This document shows positions 23,548 to 35,900 of a stretch of DNA of 64,000 bases, one piece after another (within the stretch, counting starts at the first letter, position 1; every line of letters begins with the position of its first letter). This DNA comes from Trichobilharzia regenti (Eukaryota; Platyhelminthes; Trematoda; Strigeidida; Schistosomatidae). Under the pieces are notes generated by a model. The model did no database searches. It saw only the letters and a program-made list of their open reading frames with translations, and had not been told where the DNA came from. The position numbers and the translations under genes were made by a program. The stretch lies in the NCBI GenBank assembly GCA_944472135.2, contig OX235265.1, positions 96,070,984 to 96,134,983 of the forward strand, read 5' to 3'.

Positions 23548-23559
23548 ATGGTGGATGAG
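23548..23559 (+). CDS. Candidate first coding exon of mitoferrin
   Basis: ATG GTG GAT GAG is followed at once by GTGAAT, a fair donor. Splicing to the acceptor at 29794 keeps phase 0 and gives [13 protein letters not shown]. Fly mitoferrin likewise starts with a few residues before DDYESLP, so length and acidity fit. A small upstream out-of-frame ATG overlaps. The evidence is positional only, and another ATG exon could be the real one. Confidence 0.4.
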
Positions 23560-25399
23560 GTGAATACTTGTTAACTAGTTTGCATTTTTGTACTTATTAG
23601 TCTATTGAATAATCAAACTTTATTTAACCTACTACTTTTGGGCAATTACATACAGTGTACGCCTGTTTCAAATGACCCAGATTCACTATGACATTATAGT
23701 GTCATCAAACCCGAAGAATGGTTTTGTCTACCATCCTAGTGAATTTCTGTTCTGTCAAAGAAAATATAGAGGATACTTGATTGTAGGATTGCATTTTGAA
23801 CTGCTGTGTGAGCCATTTTTCGATGTTCTAGGCTCACTGAAAAAACAATTTAGTCCACACAATACATTTAGTATACGAAATCGATATTGATTTAAATAAG
23901 TATTGTAAGGTTAAAATAAGACCTTAAAAATAACCGAATTGAATTAACTCACTTTGGTGACCAGTAAAAGGTGTCATGTTGTCGACTTAGGGATAAATTT
24001 GACATGAACAATGAAGAACTTTCTTAAAACATCACCTTTTGCTGAGAAGCTAACTTAGAGGACCCTGTTGTCTCCCAGAGTCCTTGAATCTGAAATTAAG
24101 CTTTCTACACTCCTGATCACAAATTAAAAGTGATTTAATTAAGATGGCAGGAGATCATAACTTATTTTTTACACAGTCTGTATGAGTAATGATATCAATA
24201 GGTCGCTATCAGTCTATACGCTCCCAATTTTTATCTTTTAAATATTACACGCATATAGGTTCTCACAGTGTATATCACATTTAGAATTGAGGTGGAACTC
24301 ACTATACAACTGCTGAGCAGCCGTTGCCGACAACTTATCTGTTGTAGCTCAGTTACCCCGAACAGGTTTTTCACATATGAAGCTGTAAGACACACGTATT
24401 GTATGACGGCTGATAATATCACCCGCTTGCCCAGGATAAAAATAAGTGGGGTGGGGTCTAAACCCTTGGTCCTAATGGTTACAAGTAGAATACCTAATCT
24501 TATGAACTATACCACATGACTGTTGTCACACTCGTTTATGCTCTAGGCCAAAATGTTACGGTTTGAATAATTTATTAGATACAGAAATTTTATTGTATTA
24601 AACTGTTAATAGTACTTAACTTACAAAGATTCGAGGCGTTATAGTAGAAGTAGAATAAGGTATGCATCAAGATTTAAGCCACTCGATCAGCTTAACCACT
24701 GGTCTTGAGCAACTGTTCAAAAGTAAGAAGCAACAAAAGTCACTAAGGTTTCTGGATGGTGATCACAGATGATAGTGTTCTGAGATCTGTTTGTATTTCT
24801 GATTTTTTCTTCAATCTAATTCAAATCCTGATTAGCTCAAAATATTAACCCTGTCAGTAATTCAGACTAAAGTATTATTCATACAGTAATCGAAACACGC
24901 GATGTTCGTGGATCTCATCAAGCAAATCTAGGAGAGAAGGTATTATCTGACATTGTTGTACCTCTTGTAACTTCAGTTGACTGTTGTAGGACATGTCCCG
25001 AGGTGGCTGATGTAGTTAGACTTCGCCATATACTCATAAATCTTCAGCCTATATTGTGTAGATTTTTTTGTTTGTCTTCGAAGTGCCTGAAGACTAATTA
25101 ATACTGTTCAAAGTAATCTACAGCAGTGCAATTGTTGTACGTGTTGAAAGTTAGACATTCTTAATGGTACCGAGGTTATTCTATCCCAAATTACGTTTAT
25201 TAGTTTGTTACTACTGTCAATAATAGAATTACTGACTGGTTACACTATAGTTCAAATGGTGAGTATCAGAAACGCATATCCTTGACTTATGATTTGTTTA
25301 CATCTGTTAATTTGTTATACTTATGTATGATTTGGGGTAAAAAGGAGTAACGTATTATTTAATTCAATTTGGGCTATTTCGTTGATGGATTAGACTGAA
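23560..25399. other. No gene seen (intron 1 if the first exon is right)
   Basis: AT-rich sequence. A stretch near 24270-24540 shares a short block (TTGCCCAGGAT and neighbours) with 32985-33050, so an unnamed dispersed repeat is likely. Confidence 0.4.
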
Positions 25400-25700
25400 C
25401 TGTTCGGTTTCAGGTTGACATGCCTGCTTGTGCAGATGCTTCGACGATGTCTGGTCATTTGTCTTAAAGTCGATTGGTGAATAGTGGTGGAATCCAAGAC
25501 GAGTATTTCGTCCTGTTTGGGACTCGTGGTTCAAGTGGTCTAGTGGATAACGCGTTAGCGTTTAAAACTATAGGTATTAGGTTCGAGCCTGAGTGATAAA
25601 AGCACCATTCACTGGGGAATGCAGGTACGTCCAGTTGACGAGTTCCAAATAGGACTGCATGGTCACTCAGGATTCCACTGTTAGTCACCTCCCACCAATT
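25400..25700. repeat. Sm-alpha-like SINE with two degenerate hammerhead arms
   Basis: A tRNA-like core (A box near 25535-25545, B box GGTTCGAGCC at 25580-25589) is flanked by facing copies of a hammerhead-like segment: minus-strand at about 25484-25527 and plus-strand at about 25632-25686. Both keep the stem II part (CCAAA.AGGAC) and the GGATTCC downstream strand. The left arm has lost CTGATGA. The right arm has TTGACGA and has lost GAAAC, so neither should cleave. Similarity to the schistosome Sm-alpha hammerhead repeat is from recognition. Confidence 0.7.
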
Positions 25701-25784
25701 TAATCCAAGGATCAAAGTATGATGCGATTCCTGCAGAATGCCCATCCTAAAATAACTCATCAGAATATAAAACTCGTCAGCTCG

Positions 25785-26450
25785 AATACAGAAGGCTTGG
25801 TTCGAAAATGCCAGTTTACGTCGTCTCTGGCGTAGACGTGATATCCGACTATCGACCAAAGGGCGTGTGCTCTGCTCAGCAGTTCTCTCCGTTCTGTTTC
25901 TCCTTTATGGCTGGCTGTGTAACCTGGCCATTAAAAGTGGAAGACATGAAAAGGTTAGCTGTGTCTTTGATTATAGGTGCATGTGTTCTGTCTCCACTGT
26001 GAAGTGGTATAATCAGGTGAGCAGTATTAAGGTGAAGCAATGTTAGCTGGCATAGGATCAGACTGAAAAATAGCTAGTGAATGGTAGTCAAACCAAAACA
26101 TGGCCTCATCAGTCAATACAATCCACAATAGTTAGTTTGAACCATGTAAAAAGGTGTAGACTTCCTAGTTGGGGTCCTCGGGACGGTAAAAACCAATGGC
26201 TGGAAACAATTGGTGATATGGCTCAAAGTAATCGTTCTCAATGGGTGGCACAAATGCATCCACTCTTTGTGATTTACAGTATCCAATAAATACTATATTG
26301 TTCTTCCATACCACCATTCTTTTTGCCTCATATCTCTGTTTTGAATCTCTTTTTACTCTCTTCTTTTGCTTTATGTGCTACATGAGGTGAGACAACTGAA
26401 ACTGCTGCGTGTCTGTGCAGTTTTCTAAGTTGAAACCAGTCAGTTAGTCG
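25785..26450 (+). mobile_element. 3' fragment of non-LTR retrotransposon family P
   Basis: It starts in the C-terminal coding part (codons for ITRRKL... to [11 protein letters not shown], broken) and runs through the family's 3' UTR, ending near the GAAACCAGTCAGTTAGTC block. The same segment occurs at least ten times in the window. Coding is disrupted. Confidence 0.75.
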
Positions 26451-27648
26451 TCAGAATATGCTTACTTCGCATTCTTCGTTAGAACTCTATAAAAAGTTCC
26501 CAAATTTGCCCCTGAGAAATTTAAATATTGACCGTTGCTATCATAATATTAATCTTATGATACGAATCAGATACGCATAACGAAACCTTATGGTCATATT
26601 TTCAGTGAATTCCTCACTAAGAATATGATAGTTTCCTCTAATTCTGTGGTTCAAACACTCACTAGTTATTCCGTTTTTGCTACTCCTTATGTTAAGTAGT
26701 ATGCCTTTGTCGAAAACCCTTCGGTTATGAATTGTCGGAACTAATTGGAAAACCAATGTAGAACCTTGTTCATTGTTTCGAGTTGCCACACGTCGGAAAA
26801 ACTGCAATAGATGACGTGTAAAAAAGAGAGTGAATAAAAGTACTGATAAAAACTTTCAGAATCTGGATGCATCTGTACCACTAAGAACCATTTCGACCCG
26901 CCTCTTGAAGAGCCTTCAACCATTAATTTTTCACAAGATAAGAATATTCCTACCTGACTCAGAAGTCTGTGATTTCATGAATTGGTACCATTTTTAGTTT
27001 TATCACCTCCAAGTCTTTCGATATAATCTTATTTCATTTGTAATTGTTCATTGAAGGTTGTGGCTTAATATGTGGAACGCTTGTACTAGCTAGTTCTTAT
27101 AGCTTTACAACATTAATGGTTGCTTTCCCATCAAAATTTAACGCCTACATTAATTATCACTATACTCCACTTAATATGAGTGGTGATTCGGCTCATCGGT
27201 ATGTGGACTCTATTGTTGTCCAGCGGATCCCAAATCATACTCCATCTACTTCGGATTCAGTGACTAGAAGGTGGTTTCTTCAGCTCTCATACAATGAGTG
27301 TGGAATATAATCTGGTACATTGAAGACTTACTCGGGATAGGTGATTATTAAATGGCCTTATACGGGCAAGTGACAAGAGCATTATTAGTTTTAGGCATAA
27401 AATTAAACCATCCCATTTTGATTTTTACCACAGAAACGAGTAAAATAACTCAGTTTTGATCAGAAACTAACGTTGCGTTGAGAACCATTTGGGGCCAGAT
27501 GATAATACTGGAGAGCTATTTATTTCAAGTTTAAGACTTCAGGAGTACTCACCCATGACCTTATAGATATACGAGGCAAGACTGTTCATCATGCAGCCAC
27601 TGGGACAGAACACTTTGATCCATGAATTCTAAATTCCGACAATTCACG

Positions 27649-27651
<3 letters not shown>
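26451..27651. other. No gene or repeat recognised
   Basis: AT-rich sequence with no family similarity seen. Confidence 0.35.

Positions 27652-27692
<41 letters not shown>
27652..27692. repeat. (TA)n microsatellite
   Basis: About 41 bp of pure TA repeats at the 3' terminus of the minus-strand non-LTR fragment next to it. Such simple tails are usual for these elements. Confidence 0.95.
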
Positions 27693-27694
<2 letters not shown>

Positions 27695-28370
27695 TCGGGA
27701 AGGGAAGAAAGAAGGAAAATGCAACACCTTCGCCATTGATTACGATTCTTGGCCATATCCGATAACGTTTCGAGTCATCGGTTCGAGCTATCTCGCGGAC
27801 TCCAACCAGGGAGTCGTGACACCCCAACCGATGCTAATCTAGCACAAACATCCTTCATCCCACGACGCCGTCATGGACTGACCACCCCTCCGCCTTTTCC
27901 ATCCCGTCCCAGGGCTAGCTAGCGAACAGGGACCTGTACGGAAGCCTCTGGGATAACATTCGCAGCACATGTCCAAGCCACCGGAGCCGGTGTTTCCAGA
28001 TGAAGATTCTCAACGAGTGCTGATCTCCATTGTGTTCAGACACACGTCTGTGAACCTCAGAATTACTCACGCGATGATGCCATCGAACTCAGGCAATCTT
28101 TCGGAGACAGCGATGATCAAACACGCAGAGTCGCCGCACATCCTCAGCTCGGAGAGGCCAGGTTTCACAGGCCTAGAGCAAGACAGCCTGCACCGCAGCA
28201 CTGTATACCCGACTTTTGACAGCCAGGCTAACGTCACGACGGCACCATAGGTGGCTGAAATTGATGGATGCCACCTGTAGGCTTCATGATACTGTTAGAA
28301 ATCTCATCCAATACCCTTCCGCTAGCACCGGGACTGTGTCATGTAGTCAGTTGCTAGTGAGCTTTAGATT
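27693..28370 (-). mobile_element. GC-rich CR1-like non-LTR 3' fragment
   Basis: The minus strand encodes RWLGHVLRM near 27950-27980 and then RLPGWSPRD and LSDMAKNRNQW near 27730-27800, with frame breaks. These are the C-terminal motifs of schistosome non-LTR polyproteins. It is more GC-rich than its surroundings and is a different subfamily from the P fragments. The 3' end abuts the (TA)n tract. Confidence 0.7.
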
Positions 28371-28520
28371 AATTTTCAAGTGTTGGCTTGTGGGGATTTA
28401 GTTTGATTCCTGGTGGGATCATGTGTACGTATTGATGAAGAATCCCAAACTAGAATGAAACAGTAATGCAGTACTCCCTGATTTAAGATGACTCTCTAAT
28501 TGTTATCAGCTCGTGATAAA
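28371..28520 (+). repeat. Fragment of hammerhead-like tRNA-SINE (family H)
   Basis: It has a B-box-like GTTTGATTCC, then ATTGATGAAGAATCCC, GAAACAG and the AGTACTCCCTG block, ending near ATCAGCTCGTGAT. It is a diverged member of the family best seen at 35067-35335. Confidence 0.65.
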
Positions 28521-28660
28521 GAAAACTCGAAACCAATTAAATATCTATAAATCAACTTTAGTTTCCTATCAGGAAAACTTTTTAATACAAATTCATGTTT
28601 TCGCTAATGCCAAACTTGATTATTCACTTCTTTTAACCAACCAACTTGTATATTCTTATT

Positions 28661-28725
28661 GTGAACAATATTCAGTGAAGAGACTCTTTTCAATGAATTT
28701 ATTATCAAGCTGTACAATCGTGTAT

Positions 28726-28770
<45 letters not shown>

Positions 28771-29576
28771 AAGAAATTATATCTGGTGAGGGAGTTAGGT
28801 CAAAATTGTGAATACATGAAATAATAATAGCATGAAATGCAATTAAAATATTTGTGTGCGAAGCTCTATTCTGGAACACCTGATCGACTTCTGTCACTCG
28901 GTCAACCCTGACCACGATTTCAAGATCATATATAGAATTCATGCTAACTCCCCACGTTTTCTTCGTTACAGACTTCTAAAGACAGCTGAGGCCCTTGGTC
29001 ATTCATGACTTTAAGCCAGACCTTTGTGTACAAAAGAAGTATGTACAATCCCTACTTCTACCTTGGCCGTAGAGGGTTTGACATTTATTTATTTTGTTTA
29101 TTTAGTTATTCTATGTACATTTCCCTTATTACTACGATTATTATTATTATTATTACTATTCTCACTCTGAATCTTTTCCACTTCACCCACTTGTCATTTT
29201 AAACCCAAGGTTATTAATTTTTATAATTTTTATTTTGTGCAATATTGAATTCTATCTTATCAAATTTCCCACACCATGTTATGTAACATTTTATATTTGT
29301 CTACCAATCTTATAATTATGTACCCCTTTCCAAAATCTATACACCTTATGTATTATTCTATATATGACATTAATTATTTTGGTACTTGACATTAAACTAT
29401 GATTACAATCACAGATATTTTAATTTCATTTCATACTACTATTATTATTTCATGTATTCACACCTTTGACCTAATTCCCTCACCGGATATAATTTCTTTT
29501 TAAAACTATATATATACGATTGTACAGCTTGATAATAAATTCGTTGAAAAGAGTGTCTTCACTGAATGTTGTGTTC
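28661..29576. repeat. Long inverted repeat (arms 28661-28856 and 29410-29576)
   Basis: The two arms are reverse complements at high identity by eye. The left arm holds a (TA)n expansion (28731-28768) absent from the right. Between them lie ~550 bp without coding. A third, partial copy of the arm end is at about 32125-32200. The structure may be a fold-back element or two facing copies of one repeat. It ends about 220 bp before a mitoferrin exon. Confidence 0.75.
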
Positions 29577-29794
29577 TTAATGCTACAATGGGAATTAATA
29601 GATTATTCTTATTGTATTCGCGGATTACATTTTAAGTGTATTCCTTGAAAATCTGAAAATTCACCTTTTGATATCTTGAGTATCCTATTTCTGCTGTGGC
29701 AGGTTAGGCGGTCAAAACGATGTTTAGGTTTATTTTGAATTAAATATTCGCAATGAAAATATACTTTATTATTTTTTGTTGTTGTTTGTTTTAG

Positions 29795-29911
29795 GATTCC
29801 GATGACTATGAGGCACTGCCGAATACTAGTCCACTTTCACAACACATGCTAGCCGGTGCTTGTGCAGGCATAATGGAGCATATTGTAATGTATCCTGTTG
29901 ATTGTGTTAAG
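29795..29911 (+). CDS. Mitoferrin exon: N-terminus and helix 1
   Basis: The acceptor TTTTAG ends at 29794 after a T-rich tract, and the donor GTAGGT begins at 29912. The exon encodes 39 codons in phase 0, from DSDDYEALP to [11 protein letters not shown], covering helix 1 and the first half of carrier signature 1. Confidence 0.93.
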
Positions 29912-32900
29912 GTAGGTAATAACATAATCACTCTTCTTCACCTTATGATTTCTCCATTATACAGACTCGAATGCAGTGTCTCAGACCAATGGGTGGTGGT
30001 ACTAATTGTCCTGGCCTACTTACTGGCCTATATCGTCTTATTCTGCAAGAAGGAATCCCTGGAACACTGAAAGGCAGTGGTGCAGTGATATGGGGCGCTG
30101 GGCCAGCGCATGCTGCTTATTTTGGATGTTATGAAAAAATGAAATCATTCTTAACAACAGTATCTATGGGAACAAGTCATGTAAATCATATGATAGCGGG
30201 GACTTGTGCCACTTTACTACACGATGCTGTCATGACTCCTGCAGATGGTAAGTTGGGCATGCACAGATTTTTGTTTATAGAGCGTGTAAATGATCTCAGT
30301 GTGTCTTTGCAGGGTACTAGATAAACTAAATCGTTTCTGGTGTAATTAGCTCCACAGGATTGATCATTTAACCGACAAAGCCTGTTTGAGTTTGTGTGGC
30401 GTTTGAGTGACAGCCACTTTTATTCCTGCCATGTTAAGAATTCTGCGTAAGGTTTCCTGATTAATTTAATTTATCAGGGTAATTATTACGTTCTAAAGCT
30501 TCTCCCTCAAAAGCATCACTTCCTGTGTTCGATTTTCCTCGGTTGCTATACAGTTTTTGTGTCTTATTACGTAAAAGCTTCACCAATCCTATTCTTACTG
30601 ACATAAAGTAGGATGATCGGAAATCCAAATATCGGTTTAAATATGCGTGTTTGGGTTTCCTGTAAACACATTAGTGCCAATTTAGCGTGTCTTGCTGTTC
30701 ATTATTTCATATATTGCTGCATTTTCTCCTGGTTTTTATTTTAGAAATAAGACTGGCAAATCGTTTTGGTGGTAATATTTTTACTGACTGGTGAAACAAA
30801 TTGTTGTAGATTTTATTTTTATCTGTAACCAACTGTTAATACATTAGAATTAAAGATGGTCATTACATTTTTCAAAAGAATGATGGACACGGGGCGGCGA
30901 TGGGCTCCCCATCGGGTAGCATTTGGGCTGATTTCTCTCTAAGTAAGCTAGAAAATGGACCTCTGAACAACCTTATCAGTAAGCTCTCATTTTATTGCCG
31001 GTATATGGATGACACCTTCATCCTTGGTGATAATGATTCGGATAGGAGTGCAATAATTACTGAATTCAGCGAAGTACATTTGGCTATGAAATTCGCATGC
31101 GAAGAGGAATCCCAAGACAGAATGAGTTGCCTTCCTGGATGTTCTACCTACAAGAAAACCAGATGGTAGCATAAAAAGAAATTTGCATAGAAAAAGTACT
31201 TGGACAGGACAATATACACTCATTTTCACAGCTTCGTTCCTATCAAGTACAAAAGAAATTTAGTGAAGACCCTCAGCCACAGAGTAAGAGCTATATGCTC
31301 AGAAGAAGTAATTGAAGATGCATTTAGCATGATCGAAAATGGCTATCCTGACAATTTTATCAAGAAACACATGACAAAGAAAGCTGAGAAGGACTACTCA
31401 CTGTCTGTAAACAAGAAGCCTCTTTATATACGACTACAATTCAAGGGCGATATACCAAGTGAGATAATTACTAGGAAATCAAGAAAATCAGTTCAAAGAA
31501 CGTTTAATGCTGGCAAACTACACGTCTTATTCTCTACACGATCGATGGTGCTACCTCGACTGAAAGATGAAGTACCTAGACTAGCTGGTCACTTCAAATT
31601 GTATCTACCAATTCAACTGCGTTTGTATTGGAGCGAGTTATGTCGGCCGTTGCCCTAGGAACTTGATTTTTCGTGCTCACTCGAGAGCATCTCCCAGTAG
31701 GGCTAAGTAAAGGTGTAGTAAAAACCATCAGCAGTTCGATATCAGACCACCTGCTCCAAACCCGCTGGCCACAAAGCCAGTGTGGAAGAAACCTTCTCTA
31801 TAATCTACCGGGTGCCTAATAAATTGCCAAAATCATCGAAGCACCGCAGGCTCCAAACAGTAGAGGGTATTGTGATTCGCCTCAAACAACCAGTGCTCTG
31901 TGTTCAAAAGAAGCAAGTCCAGCCAGCCCCTACTACTGCCCTGGCTGGCCTTCAGTAGAGACTAGAAATTCATGAATTTGTAATGTTATCTTTCCTAATT
32001 TTTTTGACACTCAGCTTATTTTATGTTGATGCTATTGAGCTGTAATCTATCAATATTATTGATAGATAGCAACAATAATGTTGTTCATAACACTAATTCA
32101 TTCATTCACTATAATGTGTAGGTATAACTGTAGAGCCTGATAATGAAGGGGTTATAGAAAAGAGTACTCTTTGTTCAGTATCCATTCTTTTGAACATTAG
32201 AATTAACTCAGATGTAATCACCATCCGATAAATAATCTTATTTCAGGTTTGACCACCGATTGATATCAAAATAAAAAATTATTGTAAAATCTATAATGAA
32301 ATATATAAATAAGTTCATGTCAGTATGCTAATAAGGTCACAATTCTTATGATAATAAATGAATAAAATAAATTTAGAATACAATTATCTTTGGAGTAAAA
32401 GACTAGTTACACTTCCCTTGTGTATGCTACAGATGTGGTGAAGCGAATTAGTCACTGTATTTTATATGCATTCATCATCATAAGTGACGTAAAAGCGTTA
32501 ATTAGATGTCCTGTGAATGTTTTCCCACAAACGAACCATTCAGCATATACCTTTTTTTATGACTCATCTCAGTTTTATTTGGTGGATGGTGATTAGCAAC
32601 GGAATCCAGGAAGCACGTTTCGTCCTATTGGGGACTCGTTTTCTGGATATATATCTGCATTTCCCAGTGAATAGTAGTATTCCCACTAAGGTTCGAACTC
32701 ATTACCGATCATTTCAGTATAAATAATGAAGTGAAAATATTTCACATTTTGATTAGTCTGTTCTAATCAAAAGTTGTACAATCGTACACCCCCTCACACA
32801 CACACACACACACACTTTGGTTTTCATTTCCATGAATTTTACACTCGTTTTAATTTATATATCCGTACTATGAATAACTTAATTCATCTTTCAAAATTTT

Positions 32901-35900
32901 GAAGTTTTTTTTCCCCAAAACTCCGTTTTGCGTAACATGTTTTTCAGACACCAGACTATGTACGAGGACTGATGATTCTACGCAGTTGCCCAGGATGGTA
33001 TAAATGCAGAGGGACCCAAACCAGGGGTCCACTGACCTAATCCAATGTGGTTCATTAGTCTATTAACTTGGCTGTGAGATATATGGCCATTGAAAGTGTA
33101 AGATACAAAAAGGTTAGCTAACTGCGTTCCGTCTCCCGTGTTAAATGATACGATAGGGTGAGTAATATTGAGGTTAGGTGTCGGTGGGGTGCTAGGTGAA
33201 GAGGAGAGGGGGGTGGAAAGTCAAGTCAATCGACGAGGTTGTGAAGTTACATCCGATTGAGATGGCTAGGGCATGTGTTATGCATACCATCTGTCGCCTT
33301 CCTCAACAATAGGCATTATTAGCTGACATAGGATGGATCAGGTTTGGAAAACAGGTAGGATGTGGTGGTGGTCAAACCGAAACATGGCTTCATCAGTCAA
33401 TGAAGTCTATAAGAGTTAGTTTGAGGCAGTCACGTAGGAAGGTGTTGGCTGACTGGCTGGTTGGTTGTGGTGCTCGGAATGGTAAGAACCAATGAGGACA
33501 GGAGAGAATTAATGATATGGCTCAAAATCCTCGTTGTCAATGGCTGATGCATCCACTCCTTATGACTTATAATACCCAATAAAACTATATTGTTCTTCGG
33601 CATTACTATTCTCTTTGGCTCATTTACACTTTTGTATATTATCCGTCCTTTGAATATCTCTTGCTTTGTATGGTACATTGAGGGAGAGTGGCACAATTCG
33701 GTCTGTCTGTCTGTCTGTTTTCGACATAGAACTTTGCACAAATGTGCCGAAGTTCAAGTCGCCACACTCCGTGTAGCACGCGAAGCAAGAGAAGAAAGTA
33801 CAAGAAAAGCATAATAGAGACAGTAAGCAGAGGTAAGAGACAAAGGAGGAGTAATAACGAAGAACAAAACAGTTTCATTGGAGATCATAAGTCACAAGGA
33901 GTGGATGCATCCGCGTTAGCCATGTCACCAATTGTTTCCAACCATAGATTTTTACCGTCCCGAGAACCCCAGCCTGGAAGTCTACACCTTCCTACGTGGC
34001 TTAGACCAACTGTTGTGGATTTCATTGACTGGTGCCAAGTTTTTGTTTGACCGCCGCTAGCTTTTTTCCAGCCTGACCCTATATCCGCTAACATCGCTCG
34101 TCGAGGGAGGCGATGACTTGGCATACGTAACACATGTCCTAACCATCTCAGTCTTTGTAACTTCACGACTTCGTCGATTGATTTTCCCCTTCTTACATAG
34201 ACCAGGACGCCTAACCTCAATATTTCTCACCTTATTATGCCACTTCACACGGGAAATAGAGCGCAGACACCTATGATCAAAGACAGCTAGTCTTTTCATG
34301 TCTTCCACTCTGAGTGGCCAGGTCTTACAACCATAAAGCAGGACGGAGCGGACTGATGAACAGTACACACGCCCTTTGGTCGATAGTCGAACATCTCGTC
34401 TACGCCAGAGACGGCGTAAACTGGCAAATGCGAAACGAGTCCCCTGTATTCGTGCTGAGATTTCGGCACAAATCAGAGTGGTGCACATCTGACTGTGAAA
34501 CTAGTCAGTTAGTCTAGGAACTTGACTACCTACCTATTGGAGGGTTCAGTGTCCAAGAATAATGACGCCTCATTAATTTTGACCTGACGAATTTAGAAAA
34601 ATTGGTAGTAGCAAGCACATGTGTAATACACATAAAAGCTTTTTTATTATTACTAATAATAGCAACGTTAATGCTTATCCGTTCTTTGGTAATTATTACC
34701 TCGGTTTCACGCAATTATTATTTAGATTGTGTACGAAATATAAACTTAACTGGTGTGATTTGTTTAAATTATATTTGTTGATATTCTCATTGATAATTAT
34801 AATTATTATACAATTACCTAATTGTGTATATACTCTATGTAACGTTCCAATTTCGGATTTAGGACTGATAACGTAGTACTCTTGTTTAGTTGGAACTCTA
34901 TTATCATATACGCATTAACAAATTACTTTCCTATTGGTTACAGGATTTCATCATTAGCTGACATTAGTTAGAGAACCATTGGAAAACCTGGGAGTACTGG
35001 GCAGCTGTTTCGCCCTTGTTTGGGACTCTTCATCAGTACGCACCCACCGGGGTTCGATCCAAAGATCCAGAAGACATTGCGAAATGGTCGCACTATGTCG
35101 TGAATTGGCAAAAGTTAGAATTCAGGAACCATTGGATCGGGTCCTAGTGGCTCAATGGTCTACGAGCTCGCCTTGTAACCAGAAGATCCTGGATTCGAAC
35201 TCCCTGTGGTGGGTGCGTATTGATGAAGAGTCCCGAACTAGGACGAAACAGCTGTCCAGTACTCCCTGTTGGCTTTCCAGTGGTTCTTTAACTGATGTCA
35301 GCTCATGATGAAATCCTCCAACCAACTAATCAAACTAAATCCCTACAAAACCAATACTTGAAAATTAATCTGGTGCTCACTAGCGACTGGCCCTATTCAG
35401 GCAGTTAACCTGGGGTTCTAGTGGGAAGCCGTGACCAGTAGGGTACAGCAGGTTGAAGATGGGGCAGTAACTCATCGAAGAAGACATTGCGAAATGGTTA
35501 CGCTGTGTCGTGAATTGACACAACTTGGGATTATTTTGAAAATGTGAATGTTTAGATAATGCAGTCTTTTAAAAAAATCTTTTTTCTGACATAGTATCTT
35601 GTAAGCTAATTAATTATTATTACTATCATTGTGTATGTGAGAATAATATATCCGTAAATACGTTAACACTCTAAAAAGAGTTATAACTTGATTTGGTCTA
35701 ATAGCTCCAAAATATTATGCTGCCGGTTGAAATGTGACTCATTGGCTCACCAGCCAATGGATATACCTCGGGTTCGAATCTCTCTTTCCACCTACTTCAA
35801 CCTGAGTCAATACATAAAGCCATCGGGTGGTGGCACACATTCTGTTTGAATGTGTGGGTTTCCTATAAACACTAGTGTTTAACTTCCTATCTTCTTTACT

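Noticed and set aside
28513..28942. ORFs containing long Tyr-Ile runs on both strands
   Set aside because: They read through the (TA)n microsatellite and the inverted repeat arm.
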